NCBI GenBank assembly: GCA_041493205.1
Contig: JBGPYM010000025.1
Location: 1-20,025 of the forward strand
Direction: 5' to 3'
From: JBGPYM01 sp041493205
GTDB lineage: Bacteria > Bacteroidota > Ignavibacteria > UBA10030 > UBA6906
Length of the DNA: 20,025 nt
The translations under genes and the position numbers were made by a program. How positions within the stretch are numbered: position 1 is the first letter of the stretch; the number at the start of each line of letters is the position of its first letter. The notes beneath the pieces were generated by a model, which searched no databases, had not been told where the DNA came from, and saw only the letters and a list, made by a program, of their open reading frames with translations. Below, piece by piece: positions 1 to 8,080 of the stretch.

Positions 1-1728
1 ATAGTCCCTGACGTATCCGGGGATATCCGTTGTCCCGGCGAAACTCGCGACGTTCACGATGCCGCCGCCGACGCTGGCCGCTTTGAATAGTTTCGTCGAG
101 GCGGCAAGACAAGTCGTCAGATATCCCCCGTAGCTCCATCCGCACACCCCGAGCCGGCCGGGATCCGCCATCCCCTGGGCCACGAGGTGCTCGACGCCCG
201 CAATGATATCGTCCTTGTCCCGCCCTCCCCAATCGTTAACATTTGAATAACGGAAATCCCTCCCGTACCCATCGCTCCCGCGCGGATTTGGGCAGAGCAT
301 GCCGAATCCCGCCTCCGTAAATGCCTGGACCGGGTAGACAGACGGCCCGCCGGTATACCATTGCTGGAAAGCACTTGCGGGCCCTCCATGAAGCTGCACG
401 ATGAGCGGAAACGGCTTCCCCACATGGTGGTGCATGGGATAGGTGAGGATCCCCTCAATTTCTGAGTCATCGGAGGAGCGCCAGCGGATCACTTCTGTCC
501 TGGCACAGGTGAGCAGCTTGAACTCCGCTCCTGCATGGGAGAGTCGCTTCGGGTTGAAATCCTGGAAATCGCTTGCAAACACCTCCGGCGGGACGTCGCT
601 CCGCTCGTGAACGAAACAGAATACGGAGCTCCTTCTGCCGAACGCCGGTGCGCTGAATGTGCCCCCACCGGTCGTCACCGTCCGGGGCGGTGAGCCGTCA
701 AGCGGGAGCGCAAGAACGCGGTTTGAAGTCCGGTCAAGTTCGAGGACGAACACGCCCTTGCCCCCCGGGCTCCACCCGAGAAGTGTGGCGTAGCGTCCCG
801 GGGTCCGCGCGAGCTGCCTCGGCCTCCCGCCTCCCGGTGCGACGACGCAGATATCCATCGTGTGCGCCCAGTGAGGTTCGCCTCCGTCTGAAGCGAACGC
901 GATCCACCGGCCGTCCGGGGAGTAGAAGGGCGTTACGTCCGCACCCCCTCCCGTCACGAGCGGAGCGACTGCGCCCGTGCCGGGATCGAGAAGTGAGAGA
1001 TCGTTTGTGGCGATCGCGTCCGGCGAGGGGGTTGCCTGGTGAGCAAACACGATCCGGGATCCGTCGGGCGACCAATCAAACGACGTGACATGGAATCCGC
1101 CCGCGGTCAGCCGGCGGTGGCTTCGCTCGGGGCCCCGGGGGGTGTCGAGCGTCACGACGTGAATATGGGCACACGCATGCTTCGCGTCCGCGACTATTGC
1201 CTTCATTGAAGACGGGGAAGAATCCCCTGGGTCAGCATCGGGGGTCGTGAATGCGATGCTCTTCCCGTCGGGCGTCCATCGAAATGCAACGACACCGCCG
1301 GCGGTGTCTGTGATCATCTCCCCCTCGCCGTCCGGGAGCCGGGTGATCCAGATCTGCTTTTTCGTCCCGTTTCCCGGGGCGGCCATGAATGCCAGCCACG
1401 TGCCATCGTGCGAGAAAGCGGGATCGGAGCAGGATAATCCGCCGGGCGTAATCCGGGTGTTGGAGGCGCCGTCGGTTGAGGCGATCCAGATCCCGGATTC
1501 AAACCGCGAGCCGCGCTGATCGTCCACCGGCACCGTGATGGTGTACGCCGCGGTTTTCCCGTCGGGCGAGATCGCCGTCCCTCCGACGCGTTTGAGGAGT
1601 ATCATGGTTTCCGGGCGCCAGCGGCCGGGACTCCCCGTGGTGGGCATCCCGGCTGAGGATCGTTTCGTCATGAACGAGGAAAGGATAGTGAGTAAGGATA
1701 AGATAACGAGCCCGTGCGCGCAAATCAA
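1..1728 (-). CDS. S9 family serine peptidase (prolyl oligopeptidase/acylaminoacyl-peptidase type), 3' end missing
   Basis: An open frame runs without a stop from about 1728 off the left edge. The first ATG is at 1671 (557 codons visible). The N-terminal 380 or so residues show repeated S/T-PDG-K/R motifs (SPDGK, TPDGK, SPDGS, SPDGR) typical of WD40-like/TolB propeller blades. The catalytic domain follows, with HGGPAS (428-433, oxyanion region), NPRGSDGYG (462-470) and the nucleophile elbow GWSYGG with Ser513. The Asp and His of the triad lie beyond the edge. Family members are about 650-700 residues, so roughly 100 are missing. The start is uncertain: upstream of the ATG the frame reads LVILSLLTILSSF, a hydrophobic stretch resembling a signal peptide, reachable from a TTG at 1728. 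That start would make it an exported peptidase, but I see no clear RBS for either. Expected role: cleavage of peptides or acyl-peptides, probably in the periplasm. Divergent from the aldolase gene. Confidence 0.9.
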   Translation of the reverse strand, partial: MICAHGLVILSLLTILSSFMTKRSSAGMPTTGSPGRWRPETMILLKRVGGTAISPDGKTAAYTITVPVDDQRGSRFESGIWIASTDGASNTRITPGGLSCSDPAFSHDGTWLAFMAAPGNGTKKQIWITRLPDGEGEMITDTAGGVVAFRWTPDGKSIAFTTPDADPGDSSPSSMKAIVADAKHACAHIHVVTLDTPRGPERSHRRLTAGGFHVTSFDWSPDGSRIVFAHQATPSPDAIATNDLSLLDPGTGAVAPLVTGGGADVTPFYSPDGRWIAFASDGGEPHWAHTMDICVVAPGGGRPRQLARTPGRYATLLGWSPGGKGVFVLELDRTSNRVLALPLDGSPPRTVTTGGGTFSAPAFGRRSSVFCFVHERSDVPPEVFASDFQDFNPKRLSHAGAEFKLLTCARTEVIRWRSSDDSEIEGILTYPMHHHVGKPFPLIVQLHGGPASAFQQWYTGGPSVYPVQAFTEAGFGMLCPNPRGSDGYGRDFRYSNVNDWGGRDKDDIIAGVEHLVAQGMADPGRLGVCGWSYGGYLTTCLAASTKLFKAASVGGGIVNVASFAGTTDIPGYVRDY

Positions 1729-1748
1729 TTCATGCGCAAATCAATTCA
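1718..1748. repeat. Tandem 15-bp duplication
   Basis: The sequence gcgcaaatcaattca occurs at 1718-1732 and again at 1734-1748, a period of 16 bp. It lies in the divergent intergenic region and overlaps the possible TTG start of the S9 peptidase. It may be replication slippage or a pair of protein-binding half sites. Confidence 0.85.
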
Positions 1749-1841
1749 ATTCGGCGCGCTTGCTTTTTGGATCGTCAATTCCGAGCTTTTTCCATCTGCC
1801 CCCCACCGTTCTCAACTTTCCGGAATCGCAGGCGCATCCCC

Positions 1842-2678
1842 ATGGAAAAATATCGTCTCCACAGACTGTTCAATCCGGCTTCAGGGCACTGTCTCGACGT
1901 GGCAATCGACCACGGCTTCTTCAACGAGCGGGGGTTCCTGGACGGCATCGAAGACATTGCGCGCAGCGTGAAGACGCTCGTCGCGGCGCAGCCGGACGCC
2001 ATACAGCTCACCATCGGTCAGGCAGGCGTCCTCCAGGCGATGCCGGGGAAAAACAAGCCTTCTCTCGTCCTCCGGACCGATGTCGCCAATGTCTATGGTA
2101 CGAGCCTCCCCAGAACACTCTTCAGCCGCATGATCGAGCACGCCGTCGAACAGGCCCTCCGGCTTGATGCCGTCTGCGTGGTGGTCAACCTGTTCCGGAT
2201 TCCCGGACAGCCGGAAGTGACCGACCAATGCGTTCAGAACATCCTCAAGATCAAGCCCGAGTGCGATGTGTACGGCATGCCCCTGATGATCGAACCGCTG
2301 GTCTTCCGGCCGAACGAGGCGGCGGGGGGATACATGGTGGACGGGGACATCGATAAGATCCTCCCGCTGGTCCGCCAGGCGGTGGAGCTCGGCGCGGATA
2401 TCATCAAGGCCGACCCGACCGATGATGTGAGCGCGTACCACCGCGTCGTGGAAATTGCGCGCGTCCCGGTCCTGGTCCGGGGAGGGGGCAAAGCGCAGGA
2501 TCTCGATGTGCTCAAGAGGACGGAGGCGCTCATGAAGCAGGGGATCGCAGGCATTGTATACGGACGCAACATCATCCAGCACCGCGACCCGCAGGGGATG
2601 ACCCGGGCCCTTATGGCGCTGGTGCATGAAGGAGCGACCGCAGAAAAGGCGTTCGCGTTCATCGGAGGGAAGCCATGA
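1842..2678 (+). CDS. Class I aldolase, DhnA/LsrF/FbaB-type (DeoC/LacD superfamily)
   Basis: A 278-residue TIM-barrel aldolase. The N-terminal strand carries DVAIDHGFF (19-27) with the conserved Asp23-His24. The Schiff-base lysine is in GADIIKADPTDD (Lys189). The phosphate-binding loops VPVLVRGGGK (208-217) and YGRNIIQHRDP (240-250) match the GG and GRN loops of this family. Relatives cleave or transfer onto phosphorylated substrates: fructose-bisphosphate, phospho-AI-2 (LsrF), or archaeal DHNA/ADTH-type substrates. The exact substrate cannot be read from sequence. The start is at 1842, where the family similarity begins; the frame extends further upstream but that stretch looks non-coding. 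No clear Shine-Dalgarno is visible. Its stop overlaps the start of the next gene (ATGA), so the two are translationally coupled. A dehydrogenase as partner suggests catabolism of an unusual sugar, polyol or sugar phosphate rather than core glycolysis. Confidence 0.85.
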   Translation: MEKYRLHRLFNPASGHCLDVAIDHGFFNERGFLDGIEDIARSVKTLVAAQPDAIQLTIGQAGVLQAMPGKNKPSLVLRTDVANVYGTSLPRTLFSRMIEHAVEQALRLDAVCVVVNLFRIPGQPEVTDQCVQNILKIKPECDVYGMPLMIEPLVFRPNEAAGGYMVDGDIDKILPLVRQAVELGADIIKADPTDDVSAYHRVVEIARVPVLVRGGGKAQDLDVLKRTEALMKQGIAGIVYGRNIIQHRDPQGMTRALMALVHEGATAEKAFAFIGGKP

Positions 2679-3799
2679 CCGCACCGGTGCGCATCGGCAT
2701 CATCGGCGGCGGTCTCATGGGGCGCGAAACCGCAAGCGCGCTCGGCCGCTGGTTCGCACTCGACGGCTTCCCCCTGCGTGCGGAGCTGACCGCGGTGTGC
2801 GATGTCGCAGACCGTGCGCGAGAATGGTTTCGGAGTGTGCCGACGGTCCGCCTCTTCACAGCCGACTATCATGAGCTCCTGCGTTCCCCTGAGGTGGACG
2901 TGGTCTATGTCGCAGTCCCCCACAACCTGCACGAGCAGATCTATACCGACGTCCTCAAGGCAGGGAAAGACCTGCTGGCCGAAAAGCCGTTTGGGATCGA
3001 CCTCGCGGCGGCGGAGAGAATCGGTGCCGCGGTCCGGGCATCCGGGAAGTTCGTGCGGGTCAGCTCGGAGTTCCCTTTTCTACCCGGCGCGCAGCGGGTG
3101 TTCCGGTATCTCCGGGATGGCAAACTCGGCATCCCTCTTGAAATTCGCGCCGGATTTCTGCACGCAAGCGACCTCGATCCCGACAAGCCGGTCAACTGGA
3201 AGCGGCAGACGGCGACTTGCGGGACCATCGGCGTGATGGGAGACCTCGGCATGCACGTTCTCCATCTTCCGCTGCGGCTTGGATGGAAGCCGGCGCGGGT
3301 CTATGCGCAGCTGCAGAAGATTTACACGCAGCGGCCTGACGGCAGGGGAGGGATGGCGGTGTGCGACACGTGGGATAACGCGACGCTCTCCACGGACGTA
3401 ACCATCAACGGGGCGGATGTACCCATGCGTCTTGAAATGAAACGCATGGCGCCGGGAGAGACGAATACGTGGTACATCGAGACCCTCGGGACGGACGGAG
3501 GGATCCGCTACAGCACCAAGGAACCGAAATCACTCTGGGTGTTCCGGCGCGACGATGAGCAGGCGTGGAAGAGGATCGATCTCGGCCACGCATCCGTGTT
3601 CCCTGCAATCACGGGGGGGATCTTCGAACCGGGATTTCCGGATTGCTTCCTTCAGATGTGGGGTGCGTTCATCGCCGAACGGGGAGGGGTGCTGGGCGAC
3701 AGGTTCGGCTGCCTCACGCCGGACGAGGCGATCGCGGCCCACCGTCTCTTCGCCGCCGCGCTGGAAGCGCACGCGCACAAGACGACAAAGACTCCGTGA
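2675..3799 (+). CDS. Gfo/Idh/MocA family NAD(P)-dependent oxidoreductase
   Basis: A 374-residue protein. The N-terminal Rossmann fold shows the dinucleotide-binding motif GIIGGGLMG (8-16). AVPHNLH (80-86) and the family signature AEKPFG (102-107), whose lysine takes part in catalysis, follow. The C-terminal alpha/beta domain contains GVMGDLGMHVLHL (186-198), placing Asp190 and His194 where the family's DxGxHxxD motif lies. Members oxidise or reduce hydroxyls of sugars, inositols and related compounds with NAD(P). The start codon overlaps the aldolase stop by four bases, so the two enzymes are very likely made together and act on the same pathway. The stop lies 12 bp from the end of the convergent membrane-protein gene, with no visible terminator between them. 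The substrate cannot be assigned. Confidence 0.9.
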   Translation: MTAPVRIGIIGGGLMGRETASALGRWFALDGFPLRAELTAVCDVADRAREWFRSVPTVRLFTADYHELLRSPEVDVVYVAVPHNLHEQIYTDVLKAGKDLLAEKPFGIDLAAAERIGAAVRASGKFVRVSSEFPFLPGAQRVFRYLRDGKLGIPLEIRAGFLHASDLDPDKPVNWKRQTATCGTIGVMGDLGMHVLHLPLRLGWKPARVYAQLQKIYTQRPDGRGGMAVCDTWDNATLSTDVTINGADVPMRLEMKRMAPGETNTWYIETLGTDGGIRYSTKEPKSLWVFRRDDEQAWKRIDLGHASVFPAITGGIFEPGFPDCFLQMWGAFIAERGGVLGDRFGCLTPDEAIAAHRLFAAALEAHAHKTTKTP

Positions 3800-3811
3800 G
3801 CCCCGCCTGCG

Positions 3812-4987
3812 TCACATGATGATGTCAGCCCAGCTGGCGACGGTGATCTCAATCGTGGTATCGCGGCGCACTTCGAGAAACCTGTTGGGCAGCGCCCCGC
3901 CTGTTCCATCGAGCGCCTGCGTCCGCCACGAGCCCCGGGTGCAATTGTACGAAAGGACAATCCCTTCGGGAAAACGGAATGTCCTCGCCCATGTACCGTC
4001 CGACTTGCGGTCGAGCGGCGCTCCGGCAGGTTCCCAGTTACCGAATTGATCGTTGTCCCCGGTGAGATACACACTGGAGGCTTCCGGGATGTTTTCCGGC
4101 TTTACCCGGAAGGTCACCGCGCGGTCCGGCCCCGGCTTGAACAAGGACAGCCGGTTGCACTGAACATCACCGTGGGAGTCCCCGCCGCCTCCCATCGCCA
4201 GCATGCAGCCGACGAGCCGTTCACCTCTGAACGTAACGGGGATCTTCACTTCGGCCCGGGCGATGCTCTCGGGCGCCACCACCATTCCCGTGAGGTTCGC
4301 CGAGATCATGTAGTCGCTCCGCCAGCCGAGCAAGCTGCCGAGCCAGCTCCGGTTCGGCACAATCTTCCCTCCGGAAAGAGCGGCATCACCCACGCCGCCC
4401 GTCACTGCGCCTTCCCCGTCAATCTGCACGGAGAGTTTCAGTTTGTGCTGCCGGATCCAGCCGGATCTGATGGCACTCCTGCCTTCCCATCTCCCGGCGA
4501 CCGCGTGATCGGACTGCAATCCGGGCGACATCAGCGGCGGCGTGAGGAACAATTCGTTGAGGAGCAACAGCACAAGCACCCCCCCCGCTGCCGCAAGCGG
4601 TTTCCGCCAGCGCACGATCCATTCCGTCAGAACGGCGAGAAGAACCGGCGGGGGAACCGGTTTTCCCGCATTGTTCCCCAGCCACCATGCGGCGAGGCTC
4701 AGGACGCCTGAGAACGCGAGCACATGATACATCCGCATGGAGAGAATGGAGCTGAAGGAGACAGCGATCAGCAGGTATCCCGCCACCATGAGTCCTCCGC
4801 CCGCTCTCTCCAGTGTCCAGGCGATGGCGAGCCCGGCAAAGCAGAGTGCGATGCCAAGCACGGCAAAGGATTCGCCGGTCGTCAGCAACGAGGGCGCCTG
4901 GACGCCGCCACGGATGCAATAGATGAGAAAATAAACAGCGACTATCCCCTCCAGGACCCTTGCAGTCCAGCGAACAGTCGTCAGCAT
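3812..4987 (-). CDS. Multi-pass membrane protein with C-terminal CBM20-like starch-binding domain
   Basis: 391 residues from the ATG at 4987, chosen because AGGAGAAGGAG lies 8 nt upstream; the open frame extends further but that part looks non-coding. Five hydrophobic segments (about 12-26, 39-58, 64-83, 87-105, 129-148) anchor it in the inner membrane. Residues 160-285 form an extracytoplasmic beta-rich domain starting with AGRWEGRS, unrecognised by me. Residues 287-388 resemble a CBM20/E-set carbohydrate-binding module: VTFRV, then VYLTGDNDQFGNWEP (306-320), W333, and RGSWRTQALD (351-360). Such modules bind alpha-glucans or occur beside esterase and amylase domains, yet no catalytic domain is visible here. 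Divergent from galT, which suggests a carbohydrate context. The overall architecture is not one I recognise. Confidence 0.75.
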   Translation of the reverse strand: MLTTVRWTARVLEGIVAVYFLIYCIRGGVQAPSLLTTGESFAVLGIALCFAGLAIAWTLERAGGGLMVAGYLLIAVSFSSILSMRMYHVLAFSGVLSLAAWWLGNNAGKPVPPPVLLAVLTEWIVRWRKPLAAAGGVLVLLLLNELFLTPPLMSPGLQSDHAVAGRWEGRSAIRSGWIRQHKLKLSVQIDGEGAVTGGVGDAALSGGKIVPNRSWLGSLLGWRSDYMISANLTGMVVAPESIARAEVKIPVTFRGERLVGCMLAMGGGGDSHGDVQCNRLSLFKPGPDRAVTFRVKPENIPEASSVYLTGDNDQFGNWEPAGAPLDRKSDGTWARTFRFPEGIVLSYNCTRGSWRTQALDGTGGALPNRFLEVRRDTTIEITVASWADIIM

Positions 4988-5125
4988 ATGACAGACTCCT
5001 TCTCCTGAACTTCCGGAACAACCAAAATACCAAAAAACAGAGAGACGCCATCCTGCACGCTCGCGGAGGCGCCTCTGGAAAGAACGGTTCCGAGAAATGT
5101 ACCCCCGGGACCTGACAAAATCAAA

Positions 5126-5154
5126 TTGACTTTCATACGCTCCGTTGGTAGCTT
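5126..5154 (+). promoter_or_regulatory. Candidate galT promoter
   Basis: TTGACT (5126-5131) and TAGCTT (5149-5154) are separated by 17 bp in the 174-bp divergent gap. The -35 is good and the -10 is weak. The -10 ends 7 nt before the galT ATG, so a transcript from here would have almost no 5' UTR. Confidence 0.3.
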
Positions 5155-5161
5155 GTAAGCC

Positions 5162-6160
5162 ATGCCTGAATTGCGCCAGAACATCATCACCCGTGAATGG
5201 GTCATTATTGCGCAGGAGCGGGCGAAACGCCCGCACGAGTTCGTTGTCACAACACCCCCCAAAAGTGATCTCCCGCAGCACGATCCGTTATGCCCTTTTT
5301 GCGTCGGAAACGAGAAAATGACCGATGGGGAAACCTACCGGAGCGGTGACAGGGGGGGATGGGATGTGCGGGTCGTGCAGAACAAATTCCCGGCCCTGGC
5401 CCGGGAAGGGGAGAGAGTCCGCAGGATCGATGGGGTGTTCCGCTCCATGACCGCGGTCGGATCACACGAGGTCGTAATCGAACACCGGCGCCACGATCTC
5501 GCGCCCGCCCTCTATACAATTGACGACCTCAAAAAAGTGCTGACGGCGTACCGCCGGCGCTACGCCGAGTTGAAACAGGATTCCCGCATCGAAGCGATCA
5601 TCATCTTCAAGAACCACGGCGAAAGCGCCGGGACCTCCCTGCAGCACCCCCATTCCCAGATCGCGGCAACGCCGATTGTTCCCGCCCAGATCAGGCACCG
5701 GCTCGATGAAGCCATCAGGTTTTTCGATGAATCCGGGGAGTGTGTCTTCTGCACAACCCTCGCCGGCGAGCTGGCGGACGGGGCCCGGGTGATCGTGGCG
5801 GGAAAACACTTCGTCGCGTTTATACCATATGCGGCCCTCTCCCCGTTCCACCTCTGGATTTTTCCCCGGCGGCACCAGTCGTCGTTCGACGAAACGACCG
5901 ATGAGGAACTTTCCGACCTGGCGACGACGCTGAAGGCGGTCCTGGCGAAAGTCTACCACGGGCTCCGCGACCCCGACTACAATTTCTCGATCCGGTCCAT
6001 CCCCGCACGGGAAGGGCACCGGGAGTACTTCCACTGGTACCTGACCATCATCCCGCGCATTGCCCGCACCGCAGGATTCGAAATCGGTAGCGGCATGTAC
6101 ATCAATCCCGCCGTGCCCGAAGAGAGCGCACAGTTTTTGCGCGAGGTACAGCTTTCCTGA
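5162..6160 (+). CDS. galT: Galactose-1-phosphate uridylyltransferase
   Basis: 332 residues, close to the usual 330-350. The enzyme exchanges UMP between UDP-glucose and galactose-1-phosphate (Leloir pathway, cytoplasm). The first zinc ligand pair is CPFC (Cys44, Cys47). The catalytic HPH motif is in SLQHPHSQ (His162-Pro-His164), where His164 would carry the covalent UMP. HWYLTIIPRI near the C terminus fits the second HIT-like half. An additional pair, CVFC, near residue 196 begins that half. Some family members prefer other nucleotidyl acceptors, so the exact sugar is less certain than the chemistry. No strong RBS precedes the ATG. The next gene follows after 24 bp in the same direction and probably shares the transcript. 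Confidence 0.93.
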   Translation: MPELRQNIITREWVIIAQERAKRPHEFVVTTPPKSDLPQHDPLCPFCVGNEKMTDGETYRSGDRGGWDVRVVQNKFPALAREGERVRRIDGVFRSMTAVGSHEVVIEHRRHDLAPALYTIDDLKKVLTAYRRRYAELKQDSRIEAIIIFKNHGESAGTSLQHPHSQIAATPIVPAQIRHRLDEAIRFFDESGECVFCTTLAGELADGARVIVAGKHFVAFIPYAALSPFHLWIFPRRHQSSFDETTDEELSDLATTLKAVLAKVYHGLRDPDYNFSIRSIPAREGHREYFHWYLTIIPRIARTAGFEIGSGMYINPAVPEESAQFLREVQLS

Positions 6161-6184
6161 ATCTCTCCCCCTCCAGGTGACTTC

Positions 6185-7270
6185 ATGCAAATCGGTATCG
6201 TTGGTCTTCCCTTCTCGGGAAAATCCACGCTGTTTCAGGCCGCATCGCGCACGCATCTTGATGCGTCGCAGCTGACCCGGCCCGACGCCCACCAAGCGGT
6301 GGTGAAGGTTCCCGATCCCCGCCTCGACAGGCTCGCCGCGATCTTCCTCCCCAAAAACACGGTGCACGCGACCATTGAGCTGATTGACGTCGCAGGGCTC
6401 AAGAAGGGTGAATCCGGCACGACGCAGTTCACCACCAATTTCCTGGCGAATGTCAAGAACAACGACGCGCTGGTGCAGGTCGTGCGGGCCTTCGCAAATG
6501 ACGCCGTCCCCCATCCCGACGGATCGGTGGACGTGACGCGTGACATTGCGGCCTTCGAAACGGAATTCATTATCGCCGACATGGGGATTGTCGAGAGCCG
6601 CCTCGAGCGGATTGCGAAACAGCTCCAGAAATCAAAAGACGAAAACGCCCGGCGCGAAGTTCCTGTCCTTGAAAAATGCAACGGAATCCTCCAGGCCGAA
6701 AAACCCCTCCGGGAGGCCGAGTTCACCGCCGAAGAAGCGCATCTTCTGAAGACGTATCAGCTGCTCTCACTCAAGCCAATGCTCATCGCGCTCAATTTCG
6801 ATGAGTCGCGCCAGAAGGACGCGGCGGAATTCACGCGCGGGGTGGGGGAGAAGAAGGGCGGGAAGCAGACCAGGGTGGTGTCGTTCTTCGGAAAGATCGA
6901 CAGGGAAATGTCGGAGCTTGCAGCCGACGAAGCCCGCGCCTTTATGGATGAATACGGGATCAGGGAGTCTGCCCTGGACACGCTCATCCGTGAAGCGTAC
7001 GCCCTCCAGGGACTGCAGTCATTCTTCACCGTGGGGGAGGACGAGTGCCGGGCTTGGACCATTCGCGCGGGGATGACCGCACAGGAATCCGCCGGCGTCA
7101 TCCACTCCGATTTTTTCGCCCGGTTCATCCGTGCGGAAGTCGTTCCGTATGAACACTTCATCGCGCACGGCGGCTCTTTCGCGAAAGCAAAGGAAGCGGG
7201 TCAATGGCGGTTGGAAGGGAAGGAGTATATCGTCAGGGACGGAGATATCATCAACATCCGTCACAGCTGA
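6185..7270 (+). CDS. ychF: YchF/Obg-like P-loop NTPase with C-terminal TGS-like domain
   Basis: 361 residues; the family usually has about 363. The P-loop is GLPFSGKST (7-15), where canonical YchF has a GxPNVGKST-type loop. The G3 motif is DVAG (68-71), followed by LKKGESG where YchF has LVKGASKGEG. The G4 position reads NFDE (204-207), the NxxE form that makes YchF prefer ATP over GTP. The C-terminal part (about 275-361) is the TGS/DUF933-type domain, ending in WRLEGKEYIVRDGDIINIR, a hallmark of the family. YchF proteins bind ribosomes and act in translation and stress control. The altered P-loop and G3 surroundings suggest a divergent paralogue rather than the housekeeping copy. AGGTGA lies 7 nt before the ATG. 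Second gene of the galT unit, ended by the terminator at 7285. Confidence 0.87.
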   Translation: MQIGIVGLPFSGKSTLFQAASRTHLDASQLTRPDAHQAVVKVPDPRLDRLAAIFLPKNTVHATIELIDVAGLKKGESGTTQFTTNFLANVKNNDALVQVVRAFANDAVPHPDGSVDVTRDIAAFETEFIIADMGIVESRLERIAKQLQKSKDENARREVPVLEKCNGILQAEKPLREAEFTAEEAHLLKTYQLLSLKPMLIALNFDESRQKDAAEFTRGVGEKKGGKQTRVVSFFGKIDREMSELAADEARAFMDEYGIRESALDTLIREAYALQGLQSFFTVGEDECRAWTIRAGMTAQESAGVIHSDFFARFIRAEVVPYEHFIAHGGSFAKAKEAGQWRLEGKEYIVRDGDIINIRHS

Positions 7271-7284
7271 CGCCTGATACGTCG

Positions 7285-7340
7285 ACGGGGCTCTCCGTCA
7301 CGCCCGCGAGCGTGACAGGGAGCCCCGTTGTTCGTTTTCT
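7285..7340 (+). terminator. Intrinsic terminator of the galT-ychF unit
   Basis: Two 19-nt arms (7285-7303 and 7310-7328) pair with only two non-Watson-Crick positions around a 6-nt loop. They are followed by the T-rich tgttcgttttct (7329-7340). The reverse strand lacks a T tract, so it works mainly for the plus strand. It lies 14 bp after the ychF-like stop and insulates the convergent barrel gene. Confidence 0.8.
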
Positions 7341-7354
7341 GACCTGCTGAAGTG

Positions 7355-7969
7355 TCAGAAGGTAAGTCCGACAGTTGCCAGCGGCACCTGCGTGCTGGTC
7401 TCGCCCTCGGTCATGATCCAGACGATCTTTACTTCTCCGTAGAGCGTCAATCCCCCAAGGCTGATATCAACGCCTGCACCCGCGTTGACTGAAGGTTTGG
7501 TCTGTGATTTCATCGCCGGAACAGACCCGACCGGGGTCCCGTTGAAACTCACTTTTGCCTCGGTCACACCCATATTGACGAGTCCTCCCCCGCCGGTGAG
7601 GTACACATGAATAATGGGGAGCGGGAGAATGGCAAGTTTCAGGTTCACGTTGCCGGAGATGACATCAATCCGGCCTCCTTCGATGGTAAACTGTGACGCA
7701 ATGCTCCCGGGCAGCACCGTCGCGATCAGCGCCTGGTACTTGCCCTTGTCGGGTGTCAGGTAAACATAGTCGCCCGAAATTCGGAGACCCAGCGGGCCAA
7801 GCGAGACGTCGAAATGGATCCCTCCTCCAATCCCGAGACCGTAAATGTCTTTGACCTGGCCGCCGACATTGACGTTCGTCACGTCTCCCTGGATGCCGAA
7901 GCGAACCTGGGCCTCTGCGGTCAACGCAAAGGCGAGCAACATGATGCAGAAGTAGATCAAGCGTTTCAT
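7355..7969 (-). CDS. Small outer-membrane beta-barrel protein (OmpA-like/OMP_b-brl type)
   Basis: 204 residues from the ATG at 7969, chosen because AGGAGG lies immediately upstream with a short spacer and the frame then begins with a clean signal peptide: MKRLIYFCIMLLAFALTAEA, predicted cleavage before QVRF. The mature part is a series of alternating hydrophobic, Gly-rich strands (GLGIGGGIHF, LGLRISGDYVYL, NVNLKLAILPL, IHVYLTGGGGLVNMG, SVNAGAGVDISLGG, LTLYGEVKIVW). It ends in Phe, the usual beta-signal recognised by the BAM machinery. Size suits an eight-stranded barrel. Specific function unknown. It stands alone, between the ychF terminator and the REP-like repeat, convergent with the galT unit. 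Confidence 0.8.
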   Translation of the reverse strand: MKRLIYFCIMLLAFALTAEAQVRFGIQGDVTNVNVGGQVKDIYGLGIGGGIHFDVSLGPLGLRISGDYVYLTPDKGKYQALIATVLPGSIASQFTIEGGRIDVISGNVNLKLAILPLPIIHVYLTGGGGLVNMGVTEAKVSFNGTPVGSVPAMKSQTKPSVNAGAGVDISLGGLTLYGEVKIVWIMTEGETSTQVPLATVGLTF

Positions 7970-8080
7970 GATTCCTCCTGGTTCTTGAAGAAGCCGGCCG
8001 AACAGGCCGGTGTGAGGATGTACCTGCGGCACCGATAAGAGAATGTATGATTCGCCGGTATCATCTTCAAGAGGGGATAG

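Noticed and set aside
657..1088. Plus-strand ORF of 143 codons opposite the S9 peptidase
   Set aside because: Arg/Pro/Ser-rich composition typical of antisense GC-rich frames; the opposite strand is a continuous peptidase frame.
1881..2684. Minus-strand open frame of 267 codons opposite the aldolase
   Set aside because: Shadow of the aldolase, which has all family motifs on the plus strand.
5462..6514. Minus-strand open frame of 350 codons across galT and the ychF-like gene
   Set aside because: Spans two clear plus-strand genes with recognisable active sites; no RBS or motifs of its own.
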